Assembly (NCBI GenBank): GCA_030704615.1
Contig: CM060732.1
Location: 13,826,001 to 13,890,000 of the forward strand
Source of the DNA: Takakia lepidozioides
Lineage: Eukaryota; Streptophyta; Takakiopsida; Takakiales; Takakiaceae
Direction of reading: 5' to 3'
Length of the DNA: 64,000 nucleotides
Shown here: positions 42,020 to 51,994 of the stretch, piece by piece
Position numbering within the stretch: the first letter of the stretch is position 1
Layout: every line of letters starts with the position of its first letter
Notes under the pieces: generated by a model
The model's database searches: none
Told to the model about the DNA's origin: nothing
What the model saw: only the letters and a program-made list of their open reading frames with translations
Made by a program: the position numbers and the translations under genes

Positions 42020-42965
42020 GTCCGGATCATCAAGGTTAAGAACTGTAGCAGCTTCTCTACGAATGGATGTAGATCACATGCACGTGCCCACAAGTCCGGA
42101 TAATCAAGGTTAAGAACTGTAGCAGCTTCTCTACGAATAGATGTAGGCAAATCCGGCTCTCGGCCAAAGAGAAGAAAGTATGGTGAGAAGGAGGCAAGTG
42201 ATGCTTGCTTGCTGAACCTGTAGCCCATGGCTAGCCAGGGTAACTGAAGGTCCCAATCTCCTAGGTGTCCCTTCTGCAAGCCATACTTGCGCAAACCCCT
42301 CTTTACTGTCTAAACAACCCTCTCTGCCAAGCCATCGGCCTCAGGATTATCCCGAGAAGTGGTGTGGTGGTCTACCAAGGCCTTGTCACACTACACCTGA
42401 AACTCCCCCAAAAACTCTCTCCCTTGGTCCGTGAGTACCTCAGCTGGAGCACCAAATCGGTTAAGTACACAATCTAAGAATGCATACGCAGCTCCCTCAC
42501 TAGCCTTATCAGGCAATGGAACCAACTCGATCCACTTGGAGAAGTGCTCCACCATCACCAACACGTACTTGTTGTGGCGCATGGTCAGTGGCAACGGCCC
42601 TGCGAAGTCAAGACTCCACCTGTAGCCCAATCCCATAATCGGAAGAGGATGCAATTGTGGAGTAGGGGCGTTGAATGAAGCACGCACCCTGTCACACACC
42701 ATGCACCTAGCCACAAATTGTTGCACCTCTATATGCATACCACGCCACCAATACTGCCTCTGCAGTAGACTATGAGTGCGTCGCACCCTAAAACGCCCCA
42801 ACTCCTCATGGGCATGCTGTACTAACCGTGCCCGCTGTGTTGGATGAGGCACAATCCTCACTTGACCATCATCCCACACTCGGAGCAGGTGTGTCCCCTC
42901 CCACTTGAACCTCTTGGCTCATTGTAGGATCCGATCCCTCTCCTTGGCAGTCACAGTGGCTGCCG
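42016..42965 (-). pseudogene. Integrase zinc finger and catalytic core, element M
   Basis: The finger is 'HAHEELGRFRVRRTHSLLQR' with 'CMVCDRV'. The core has Asp91 in 'WSLDFAGPL', Asp151 in 'LTDQGREF' and the Glu in 'PEADGLAERVV' (numbering from 42879). TAG codons stand where Gln is expected in 'FQV*CDK' and 'VV*TVKRGL', both explained by C-to-T change. A 72-bp tandem duplication (about 42003-42146) interrupts the frame after 'DYPDLWARACD'. Confidence 0.75.
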
Positions 42966-43869
42966 TATCTCCAGTGTGGAGGTAGTCCAACATAGCTGAA
43001 TCCTCATGTATATTTTTGGCGCCTGGGGGGTGCACTTTTTATAAAATGTGCGTATCACGTGCGTTCGCCGACTAATAAAAAAAACCCCCTGTATACGGGT
43101 CCTCGGATAATTTATATCCCCTCTGTACATACTTTTTGAGGATTATAAAACCCTCTCCTGTACATATACAAAAATTTATAATTTTAAAAAAAACCCCCTT
43201 CTATATGTATATTCTCCTTTTCAATCATTAAAAAATATCCTCAAATATATATATGTATGTTTTTATATTATATCAAGTTTATTCATTAAGAAACAGAATA
43301 AAATCCAATAAATTAATTAAAAATATATCTATTTGCCCTTGATAAGATTGTCAAAGACTTTGCGCTCATTGTAATTGTGTTTTCCTCCAACACCACATAT
43401 CTTACATAATACTAATAAGTTGAGCCAGCTTATAGAGTAGTTTTTAAGCTACCTACCATGTTGATTAGATACTAAATAGTACCATGGTTTCAGTTCTGAA
43501 TCAGAATGTATTGTTCAAGACATCTTATCTCCAAGAGTCCGGGGTTTTCAAATGTATAATGTTATCTTTGGATTAACCACCAAATGGTACAATGTATACT
43601 CTTATCTATGGCTGGTGAACAGAACCATGCCAGTATATTTTGTATACTTTAATGATAAGCACTAAGAGTATGTGTTGCTCTGTCAATAAAACTCAAGGCT
43701 GGTACAGATGTAAGTTGCTTCGGGAAGTGAAAGCCTAAGTAATAAAGGGCATTGGGAATTGCAGAGTTCAACATGGAATTTTAGGGCCAATTCTGATAAG
43801 AGAGAAGAACAGGGTGAAATGTATCCCTTAGTGATTTTCCTTCCCTAGATAATTTGGACTCTCAGAATG

Positions 43870-44330
43870 ACACAAAGTACAACAATTCCAGCTTTTGACA
43901 ATGTCACCATGGACCTCTTCCCCCTTTTCCAGGTGTGCCCCACACTCCCTTTGCATCCTCTACGCACCCGCATTTGGCAGACCTGTCCACCAGGGCACTA
44001 TTCAGGATGACATAAGGTACAATTCCAGCTTTTGACAATGTCACCGTGGACCTCTTCCCCCTTTTCCAGGTCTGCCCAACACTCCCTTTGCATCCTCTAC
44101 GCACCCGCATTTGGCAGACCTGTCCACCAGGGCACTATTCAGAATGACATAAGGTACAATTCCAGCTTTTGACAATGTCACCATGGACCTCTTCCCCCTT
44201 TTCCAGGTTTTCCCCACACTCCCTTTGCATCCTCTATGCACCCACATTTGGCAGACTTGTCCACCAGGGGGCACTATTCAGAATGACATAAGGTACATTA
44301 ATTTCAGCTTTTGACAATGTCACCATGCAC
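43870..44330 (-). repeat. ~137-bp tandem repeats with PPR-like text
   Basis: 'GCTTTTGACAATGTCACC' recurs at about 43891, 44028, 44165 and 44307, with diverged relatives near 44628 and 44880. On the minus strand each unit encodes 'NSALVDRSAKCGCVEDAKGV', a degenerate PPR repeat. The period is not a multiple of three, so the array arose after the gene fragment lost coding function. Confidence 0.7.
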
Positions 44331-44689
44331 CTCTTCCCCTTTTCCATGTCTGCCCAAGTACTCCATTTGAATGGACTCAATGCACCAACTTTCTGAATCT
44401 TGAGGCTGAGCCAAAGCTCAGCCCCTAAATCACCCTCTCTGCACTAGACTTAATTCAAACTCAGGGGGGGAACCCGACCTTTGCTCCATCACTATGCTCC
44501 ATGACACCACATTGCATACACAACCCCTTAGCTGCCCATCACTCCCTTTGCATCTTACACATACCCACATTTGACATACATGTCCGCCAGGGCAGCTTTC
44601 ATAATGACATCTGATACAATCACTACAGCTTTGACGATGCCACCGTGGACCTAATCTCCAATCTCTAGGGCTTCCAAGCTTGTACATGT

Positions 44690-45072
44690 GCTCAGAGGTC
44701 TCCAAAGCCTCCCTTCGCTGCCCTTGTAGCGCTTATAGCATGCCACCATCACGCTCTATGACACCACATTCCGTTCAGCCATATTGCCCAACACCCCCTT
44801 TAATGCATCCTTCATGCACCCGCATTTGGCATACATGTCCACCACGGCACTGGTCAGATTGACATCTGATACAATCCCAGCTTTGATGATGCCACCATGG
44901 ACCTCTTCCTCATTTTCCAGGGCTGCCAGGATCGCACACACATTGCAAAAACAAACGAATGTGACTGGCCTGGGCTGGAAGAATACCAAATCATGGTACT
45001 AACAGGAGGCAAGAGCCCGCATTTCCAGGATGGACAAACTTCTTCACATTGTACCTTAAGAAAACGCCACAC
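44690..45072 (-). pseudogene. PPR protein fragment
   Basis: 'PVTFVCFCNVCAILAALENE', 'VHGGIIKAGIVSDVNLTSAV' and 'VDMYAKCGCMKDAL' are consecutive motifs of a PLS-type pentatricopeptide repeat protein, ending 'MAERNVVS' just before the next repeat would start. Such proteins edit or process organelle RNA. Only about two repeats remain, with a shift near 44990, so it is a captured fragment. Confidence 0.8.
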
Positions 45073-45164
45073 CTTGCGACTGTAGTTGTCCCACCATCGT
45101 GAAGGATCTTTAAAAAACTTTTGTCAGCTCTGCTCCGTGCTGCTAATTTAGGGGCGCCGAGTGT

Positions 45165-45430
45165 GATGAGAGGGAAAAACAGGCTGAAATAGGTCGAAGA
45201 AGAAGGTGCCCTCACCACATTGTCCTTGACCTTGTGTTGTGACCCATGGAGGATTTGACCTCCCATCAACCCCAAAATGATCTCTTCTGTGTGCTGCTGA
45301 TGGCTGTAGTCAGGTAATGTCGGATTGGTCTTTGAGAACCACCACAGTGCAGCTGAGCAAGCAGAGATTGAAACACGGCTTGCTAAGACCAAGATGACCC
45401 TCCCAAGAACCTTGTAAACATCAGGAAGAA
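45165..45430. repeat. Segment shared with CACTA1 (inverted)
   Basis: This region is the reverse complement of about 52950-53180: both contain 'CTCCCAAGAAC', 'GCAGAGATTGAAACACGGC', 'ACCCAT(G)GAGGATTTGACC' and 'CAGGCTGAAATAGGTC'. In both places a PPR fragment is close by. Confidence 0.75.
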
Positions 45431-45524
45431 TACCATGCCCTGCGGTCGACCACCCACCCACGAACGCAGGAGAGGAGGGGAGAGGAGAGGAGAAGAGATG
45501 AGGGAAAAGAGAGAGAAAAAAAAA

Positions 45525-45592
45525 GGATACCGCGATTTGATCCCGCTGTGCATCGCGGCCTAAACGATGTCCTTACCACTAGACTACCCCTT
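45525..45592 (-). tRNA. tRNA-like sequence (pseudo-tRNA or SINE head)
   Basis: The minus strand contains TAGTCTAGTGGTAAGGA, a good A-box/D-arm, and about 30 nt later GGGATCAAATCGCGG, which fits a B-box/T-arm (GATCAAATC). The overall length is about 68 nt. The acceptor stem pairs poorly and the anticodon arm is unclear, so it is probably a pseudo-tRNA or the 5' head of a SINE rather than a working tRNA gene. Confidence 0.45.
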
Positions 45593-46018
45593 ACAATTCA
45601 ACAACTCCCTCCTGTAACATTATATTTAACGTGTTTTAAATCCCCTTATTTATGTATAATGTTGTACATGGGATACCCCCTCTTGTGCACGCACGTGGCT
45701 GGTACATATTGGCTGGAGTGCACCCCCCAGGGGGAGTGGTATCGTGTACTGACAGGGTGCTTCCGACGACTACAGAGGGTGTTTCGTAGATCTTGGTTGT
45801 TGCTTGCAAGTGATTATGAAGTAGGCTGCATCACTACAGTGTGCTTGAAAGGACACACTATGTGGCATGCATGTACAGTACGGTGTTGGTCAGGGGGGCT
45901 GAGTTGCAGCTTCTATTTGGTTTCTGCCAGAAAGTACGCAGCGGAGAAGGTCTGCCTGAAAACGGAACGGAGTGCATTTGCAAAAGCATGGCGGAGGGGC
46001 GGTCATAGGCGCAGATCC

Positions 46019-46814
46019 CCGGTGGAGTACCCCACAACAATGGAGGAGCTGCAGCCCTTTACAGTGTGGGTCAGATCTGCAATTGCAGTGTACGCATCAG
46101 AGATTGAGGACCCAGATGAGGGCATGGTGAGTCTGTCATTCCCCCCAGGGCTGATTGCCACTTCGTACCGGTCAATGAAAGCATATGGCAATCACTATAG
46201 AGTGGACAATGCCAACACCAGCCTCCTGGTGACTTATGACAGCGGAGTGGCATCATTTTTTGAACAAGAGAGTAGGAGCTGTGCACGAGATCGGAATCCA
46301 ATTTCATGCCATGTGCAATATGTAGGAGTGATCAAAGAGATCCTTAAACTAGACTATGGTATTGTGAAGCCAAATCTATTCCGTTTTCTTGGGTAAAAGC
46401 CAATATGGTAGGAGAGATGCCACCATGAAACGGGATGAGTACGGGTTCCTCCTTGCTGATTTCAGAAAAATGCTACCACAAGATGAAGAGCCATTCATCT
46501 TCCCATCGCAAGTTGAGCAAGTTTTTTTTTCAGATGACACCCATGCGCCGGGATGGAAGGTGGTTCTTCATAAGGACCCCCGGGCCAAACGAGTCGTGGC
46601 CGACGTCCATGATCTGGACCTAGGGGAGAATGCCGACCACGAGGGTCTGAGGGAACCACGAAATCTACCAGATACGGCCGAACCAGTCTCTTTGGAAGGA
46701 GCAGTTACCTTTAATGAGGAAGACATTCCAGGGTTGGTAATTACCGCAAGGCAAATTGCAGATGTGGGTAGTGAAGGGGAAGATTATTTGGATACAGATA
46801 GTGAGCCCAGCTGA
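46019..46814 (+). pseudogene. CACTA TNP2 transposase C-terminal remnant (DUF4216)
   Basis: 'YRSMKAYGNHYRVDNANTSL', 'LVTYDSGVASFFEQ' and 'VQYVGVIKEILKLDYGIV' lead, after a frameshift near 46395, into 'RDEYGFLLADFRKMLPQDEE' and 'IFPSQVEQVFFSDDTHAPGW'. These are the DUF4216 blocks found at the C-terminus of plant En/Spm (CACTA) transposases. The tail is acidic ('EGEDYLDTDSEPS'). The catalytic TNP2 core upstream is missing, so it cannot act in transposition. Confidence 0.75.
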
Positions 46815-48930
46815 ATCTCAGTGTCCATTAAGCCAGCAGCTCATAGACGAGAGCTATGCTAAGGACTCTTACTGTCCTTAGAACCCATTTTGTACAGTCC
46901 TGCAAGCGCGCAAGGGCGAGACAGTTAATAGTATCGATAATGTCCCGGTATGTGGTCCGTACTGTCTTGTGAACAAACCTTTTTTTGTTTGCCAATATTG
47001 TTTCTGACATGTGAGGAGAGGATCGTCTTCATGTACGGGAAGTAGACGTGAATGTGTGCATGCATTTTCTGGCCCATCTGCATGCTTTCTAGGAACAAAG
47101 ACCAGTGGAATGGGGGGTGTCTCCAAAGGAGCAGGACCGAACGACACACACATTTTTGTGCTTCCCTTGCTTTCCTTCTCACTGTTGTTGCATTCTCCCA
47201 CCTGCCCAACAGCAGCACTCTCGAAGCAATAGCATGACATATGTTGCAACATGGTCTTCTTCATCAGTGAATGAGCTTTTTTGCTACATGTACTGTACTG
47301 CCACGTCCACATTAACGTTGATCCCTGCAAGCACTTGGCAAGACACCCCAGAGCCGCAAATCCAACAACCACCACAAACACATCTAACTGATTGTAGTGA
47401 CACGGGAATAGCTCACTTGTAGAGGAATTGAACCTCCAGCCAAATGAATGGCTCTGCCCCTTGTAGCACAAGTGCGATGCAAAAAAAGGTGAGTACAAAA
47501 TGAAGAAGCACTTACGAGGTCCCCATCCCTCGGATGGGCTCCCACTTGTGCTCTGGAACTGTGCAGGCCTGACTAGCACCAAATTGCATGAATCCTAAGC
47601 CTGAATGTCAAATGCAGGTTTATGTCGCGATGCAGCACGCCATCATCTTACCTGTAGTTTCCAGTTTCACTGGTGTCACAACTGCCTTCAAGTCAACATC
47701 AAAATTAAGTCCACCTATGCGCAAATCGCAGAATGTCTCATGACACCATTTGCCGCCGCTGGTTTGGCATGATATGATTGTAGTTCACAACCTTAATGAA
47801 CGCTTTCAGCCTTGACCTCTTTGCGATCTTCTTCTGTGACTGCTTCTTCATAATTTATGAAAGGGAAAAGCAGCTACACATCAAATTCTTGCAAGTACAG
47901 GGGGGTACTCAGGCCTCCTTGGGAGAAAGAGTGCCATAAACACAGACATCCTTAAATGTAAAAATTGGAGAAGCAAACGTCTGGTGGCAATAACTGCCTA
48001 AACCAGAATTATACTCCATTCCAGCGCACATGTAAAGGGTCGGATGATAACTCGGAATCCCAGTTGGAGATAATGAGACGAATACATGACTATCTTGCGA
48101 GTTTCAACTTTCTTGGAGGTAGTTTCCAGTTTCTCTGGTGTCACAACTGCCTTCAAGCTGGGTTTAGAGGAATTAAGTCCCACTCGCAAATACAAAATGT
48201 CTCCCTCATCTGCGTGGGGAAAATGGGGTTTGGCATGATATGATTGTAGTTCACAACCAAAGGGCATATTCTTCAGCCTTGACATCTTTGCGATCTTCTT
48301 CTGTGACGCCTTCTGCATAACTTGTGAAATGGAAAAGCAGCTTACACATCAATTATTGCGATGCCACTCAATGGCACTATGATCGTTTCGAGCATGCTGT
48401 CAGAAAACTAGACGGGCAAAAACCCAATTCAGCAGCTTCACCTTGCGTGGATACTTGGGAATTGATGCCAGAAGGTCATGCCCGTATGCGCGCTCCATCG
48501 TGCCTCCATCCAGCACATTATGTAAATGTTGAATGACCAAGACCCCGATGTCACACCGTTCTGAGAAGCCACTACGCGCGCTCACAGTATACGAAGGCCT
48601 TGCCGTGTCTGGATTTGCATTCCCACGTCCCGCCATGTCCGACGCAGCACTTGCATCCTTGTCTCTGCCAGGTGGAGGCAGCACGTATTAAAATATCTAT
48701 TCCCCCAAGGCCACATTTTGTTTACCTCTTTTTGTGAAAGCCACGTTAGCAAATGTGTTGCCGAGTCATGGGTGCAATGAATGCGCAGTGGTTCATGGAG
48801 TCGTTGAGTCGACTACATATTCACTTTAATGAATAAATATCTTTATTCCATTAATCGAATTAGGAAAGAAAATTTGTAGTCGCATGTGCAGTAACTACAA
48901 CCACTTGTAATTTTGGCTTTTTCAAATTTT
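46815..48930. other. Unassigned interior of CACTA2 with a ~240-bp direct duplication
   Basis: Direct repeats at about 47647-47885 and 48118-48358 share 'GTTTCCAGTTTC', 'GGTGTCACAACTGCCTTCAA', 'GGCATGATATGATTGTAG' and 'GCGATCTTCTTCTGTGAC'. On the minus strand both encode a start like 'SQKKIAK(M/R)SRLK'. Longer frames (46878-47582 minus; 48400-48684 minus) have no known motif. From 48750 GACTACA-type subterminal motifs appear. Confidence 0.45.
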
Positions 48931-49133
48931 ATGTATTTATGCAATTCGTAAAATAGCCCGGAATTCTGCTACGACTCCGGAGTCGTTGACCCCATTTCTG
49001 TCCGCCGTATGAAATGCCCCCATGGGCCACATTGTCTATTTCGACTCTCCAGTAGTCCCGTTTACTACCAAGTGGTTCCTGGAGTGGTCGCGGACATGCA
49101 GTCGAATCGGAAAAGACACGAATGCTTCTAGTG

Positions 49134-49399
49134 ATACGTCTCTCCGTCCAATTGCCATAGACATCCTTCTTGGTTGGCATCACTGTGGCTGAAGCATACT
49201 CTCCCCTAGATAGCTCCACCAACCCAGCCTCCCAAAGGTCATGAGTTCTCATCTGAATCAAGGACCTCTCCATGCCACTGTATCTATAGGGTCTCCGAAA
49301 GATTGGCGTGTCAGTAGCCAATTCAATCTGAATCTCTTGACCCTTCAGTGCTCCAAAGTCCTTCAAACTGAAGGCAAAGCAGTTCCTGTAAGCCTTCAA
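49134..49399 (-). pseudogene. Reverse transcriptase N-terminus, element M
   Basis: 'FAFSLKDFGALKGQEIQIEL', 'PIFRRPYRYSGMERSLIQMR' and 'GLVELSRGEYASATVMPTKK' are the opening of gypsy RT, just before the first catalytic Asp. The frame is cut at 'NWTERR' by the CACTA2 terminus, and the palm domain is missing. This shows that RT follows the methyltransferase in the M polyprotein. Confidence 0.8.
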
Positions 49400-49523
49400 G
49401 AACCGTCGTATACGCGTCTCTCTCTCCGGTGACTATAGGTCCAACATCAGGCTCCCAGTTGTCCTCCGTGACTGCAACCTTGAGTCCAGCAGGCTTAGAG
49501 GTAGAAGACGCGTCCCGTGGTTG

Positions 49524-49787
49524 CTATGCTGCAACCTCTTGAGCAATGACCACTGCCTCCTCTGTCAGTGACAATGTCTCATCCTGCCACATCATCCCAT
49601 CCTTGAGGACCTCCTCAACCCGAGAAAAATCCCCAACCTCATCCATCACTGCCGCCTTGGCTGCCAACTCCTTCTGAACCTCGAGCACCTCCCACGTGTG
49701 CCATGGATGTTGCCTGCACCTCGTGGTCCTCACCTGTTCGCCCCCACTCGCTGCCTGTACCGTCTCGGTAGGTAGGGAGACCCTCAA
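49524..49787 (-). CDS. Acidic linker between methyltransferase and RT, element M
   Basis: The 87-aa frame is Glu/Val/Ala-rich ('VQKELAAKAAVMDEVGDF', 'LTEEAVVIAQEVAA') with no known fold. A frameshift near 49790 separates it from the methyltransferase frame. It may be a spacer in the polyprotein. Confidence 0.4.
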   Translation of the reverse strand: MRVSLPTETVQAASGGEQVRTTRCRQHPWHTWEVLEVQKELAAKAAVMDEVGDFSRVEEVLKDGMMWQDETLSLTEEAVVIAQEVAA

Positions 49788-49824
49788 GGGAAGTGTACTC
49801 CGTACTCTGCGTTGCTCTGATAAT

Positions 49825-50844
49825 TCAGGTCAAACAATTGAGGTCCATTGCTTGCCCCAACACCTGACGACGTGATGCCTCAGAAAGAGATGGCAATGTC
49901 GTGGTACCAGTGGTAAAACCCATCGTCCGCTCGAACTCGTCAGCATTGGGCTCCACTAATTGGTGCAACTGGCTATCCCACAAGAGGTCAGGTCCACCAT
50001 CCTGAAAAGCATGAGATCCTGGAAAGCTGAGCAGTGTAGGCAATGCGGCTCATGGATGACCCACCTTATTGACCACTACCAAAGGTGATCGGTCATCGTG
50101 TCTCACACGCTGAGACTGTCTCCCTATGTCCAAAATGCTATCCACCGTCAGGTGTGGTGGCCGCTGCACCCCATCAAATGCACGCTTGAGCAGTGCAGGT
50201 GGCATCAACCTAAGCCAAGACCGCACTTGATGCACACTGGCCATCACCTTGGCCCGAGAATCACCCATCAATGGCACATTCTCCAAGATATATGCCGGAG
50301 AGTCTGTCTGCTGAAGCTGTAAATAGCGTAGGACCCTCAACATCTCCCAAAACAGGCGTGACCTTGAGTCTTGTAACCCATTGCCATACCCGGCTGATGA
50401 AAGCCCTTGGCAGAGCCAACCTGCAACTACTAAGTGAATAGGGCCAACCCGCTCCAAATCATGCGCCCCCAGCAAAGAGATGTCTGTTGGCAAGACTTGT
50501 TGGTATCCACGAACTGCAGACATTGGCAACAAATCAGGGTACTGTTGCACCAACTGAGCAACATGGCGCAGTGAGACGCGTCGTGCAGTCTCATCCCTCT
50601 CCACATATAGGTAACGTCGAACTCGTACACCTGCCTGCAGCACTGTAGCCAATCCAGTGCTAATCCCGCCAAACAAGTCCAGAAGGCATATGCCTTCATC
50701 CGGGCACTGCCACATAAGAGGTGTGGTGTCCAATGGCGACAACTGAGGTTGCCTTAGTACAATCACCGCACTCTCCTCCTCTCCTGACGGTACGAAGGCC
50801 TCTACCAAGGCTTGTTGCACCTGTCTATCAGCAGCCTGCTGCAA
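49825..50844 (-). pseudogene. DNMT3-like cytosine-5 DNA methyltransferase domain, element M
   Basis: Numbering from 50844: motif I 'LLDLFGGISTG' at 54-64 binds AdoMet. 'YLYVERDE' has the motif II acid Glu82. Motif IV is 'VVAGWLCQGLSSAG' with catalytic Cys145; Pro of PCQ is Leu. 'SRLFWEMLRVL' follows, and 'AYILENVP' gives the motif VI Glu188-Asn-Val. After an in-frame TGA (about 50050) the same frame continues with 'NADEFERTMGFTTGTT' and 'SEASRRQVLGQAMDLN', matching motifs IX-X. The DxFxGISTG/ENV pattern is closer to DNMT3 than to DNMT1 or bacterial enzymes. Motif VIII is not recognisable, so an internal loss is possible. It lies between protease and RT in the same frame as protease. Confidence 0.85.
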
Positions 50845-50859
50845 ATCCTTGCTCGTACC

Positions 50860-51723
50860 TCACAATGGAGTGTGAGCAACCATGGCAGGCAACTCCGCCG
50901 TACCATGCATGTCATCCTGCTCTGCTGGAGGTGGCACATCCTCTGCATGGGCATTGCCCTCCAGCAACTCTCCAGGCCAACTAACTGCAACTGTGAAGGC
51001 TGCTAGTGTTGGCATCTTGCCCTGCTGGGCAGCAGCAACACCCCCAATGAATGTCACAGGGAGTTGTACACGACGACCATCCCCTGACTGCCATCCAGGC
51101 CTGTAGGATGCTGACTCCTCCCAAAAATCCAGGGTGAAGCCCATGGGATATAACACTGCCCCACCAACGAGGACATCGTAAGAGACCGCATCTATCACAA
51201 TGGCCTTGGCTCGCATCACTGAGCCATCTATAGGATGATCCAGCTGTAGTCTAATGGCCAACTCACGCCGTGTCATGCCCCGAGCCTGCTCTGATCCTCC
51301 CAGAGATGTCTGTATCTGGAAAAGACAAGGCTCCATATCCGCCTCCATGAGGCCCAAACCTGCAATAGCAGCTCTGCCCAACATCAGTGGCTGAGCTCCC
51401 GAGTCCAACAAGACCCGCAGTGGCCGGTACCTCTTGCCTGCCGGTCCACTCAAAGAAAAAATGTCATCCTGGTTGTCTAACAAGACAACTCCAGGTGTCA
51501 CCATGACGCGCTCAAAGGCTGGCCGAGCTGGCAGCTCTGTCAACCTGGCAGCTACAGCTTGCCATGGCGCAGCCGTGGCAGTCTTGACCCTCAAATCCAA
51601 GGATCCCTCTGCCACTATACCTTCCACTAACTCCGTAGAAGATGAAGTGACCTCCCCACTCTCGAAGAGTGTTGCTGCTAGTCTGAATACTGCAGCTGAT
51701 CTTACCCCCGGCGTCGCGATCAT
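50860..51723 (-). CDS. Aspartic protease region, element M copy 2
   Basis: A 287-aa frame. 'RPLRVLLDSGAQPLMLGRAA' carries the DSG active site (residues 107-109), followed by a retropepsin-like second half ('DVLVGGAVLYPMGFTLDFWE'). It is preceded by a stop codon shared with gag and followed by an in-frame TGA before the methyltransferase. The N-terminal 95 residues are probably a linker or gag tail. Confidence 0.75.
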   Translation of the reverse strand: MIATPGVRSAAVFRLAATLFESGEVTSSSTELVEGIVAEGSLDLRVKTATAAPWQAVAARLTELPARPAFERVMVTPGVVLLDNQDDIFSLSGPAGKRYRPLRVLLDSGAQPLMLGRAAIAGLGLMEADMEPCLFQIQTSLGGSEQARGMTRRELAIRLQLDHPIDGSVMRAKAIVIDAVSYDVLVGGAVLYPMGFTLDFWEESASYRPGWQSGDGRRVQLPVTFIGGVAAAQQGKMPTLAAFTVAVSWPGELLEGNAHAEDVPPPAEQDDMHGTAELPAMVAHTPL

Positions 51724-51744
51724 GGTTGCCGCGAACAGTGGGGC

Positions 51745-51994
51745 TTAACACACAGAGGTGGCTGCCCCCAACAACACACTGGTTGCACTAGCCTTGGCAG
51801 CCGGTACCAGTGCTGTACGTGTAGCTCTCCCCAATGGCACAATAACGGCCTTTGTATCTGTCGGGCGAGAACTAGGTGCCATGGATGTCGTTGACACTGT
51901 CTCCCCCAAGATGAATGATTGAGGCAACCTAGCCTGACGGCTTGCCTCCCCACGCTGTGGATCTAACTCCACCTCTGCACCTCGTGGCTCATGA
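51745..51994 (-). CDS. Gag C-terminal end, element M copy 2 (3' side of CACTA1)
   Basis: This frame continues the gag text interrupted at 55991. In copy 1 the two parts are contiguous ('AARVHEPRGAEVELDPQRGE'). It ends in TAA at 51745-51747, in the same frame as the protease that follows. Confidence 0.7.

Larger units (their letters stand above)
43005..49133. mobile_element. CACTA-derived block inserted in the RT region of M (CACTA2)
   Basis: The RT of M reads normally on the minus strand down to 'NWTERR' and stops at CACTAGAAGC (plus ...GCTTCTAGTG, ending 49133), a CACTA-type terminus. The integrase resumes below 42965. The rest of RT and all RNase H are missing, so a deletion accompanied or followed insertion. 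The block contains a TNP2/DUF4216 remnant, PPR fragments and a tRNA-like sequence. The left end has no CACTA terminus; instead 43022-43035 (CCTGGGGGGTGCAC) is inverted at 45719-45732, which may mark a further nested unit. Confidence 0.5.

Noticed and set aside
43019-43036. GGCGCC at 43019 as a member of the Z palindrome family
   Set aside because: Flanks (TTTTTGGCGCCTGGGGGG) are not symmetrical and it lies in CACTA2, not in Z.
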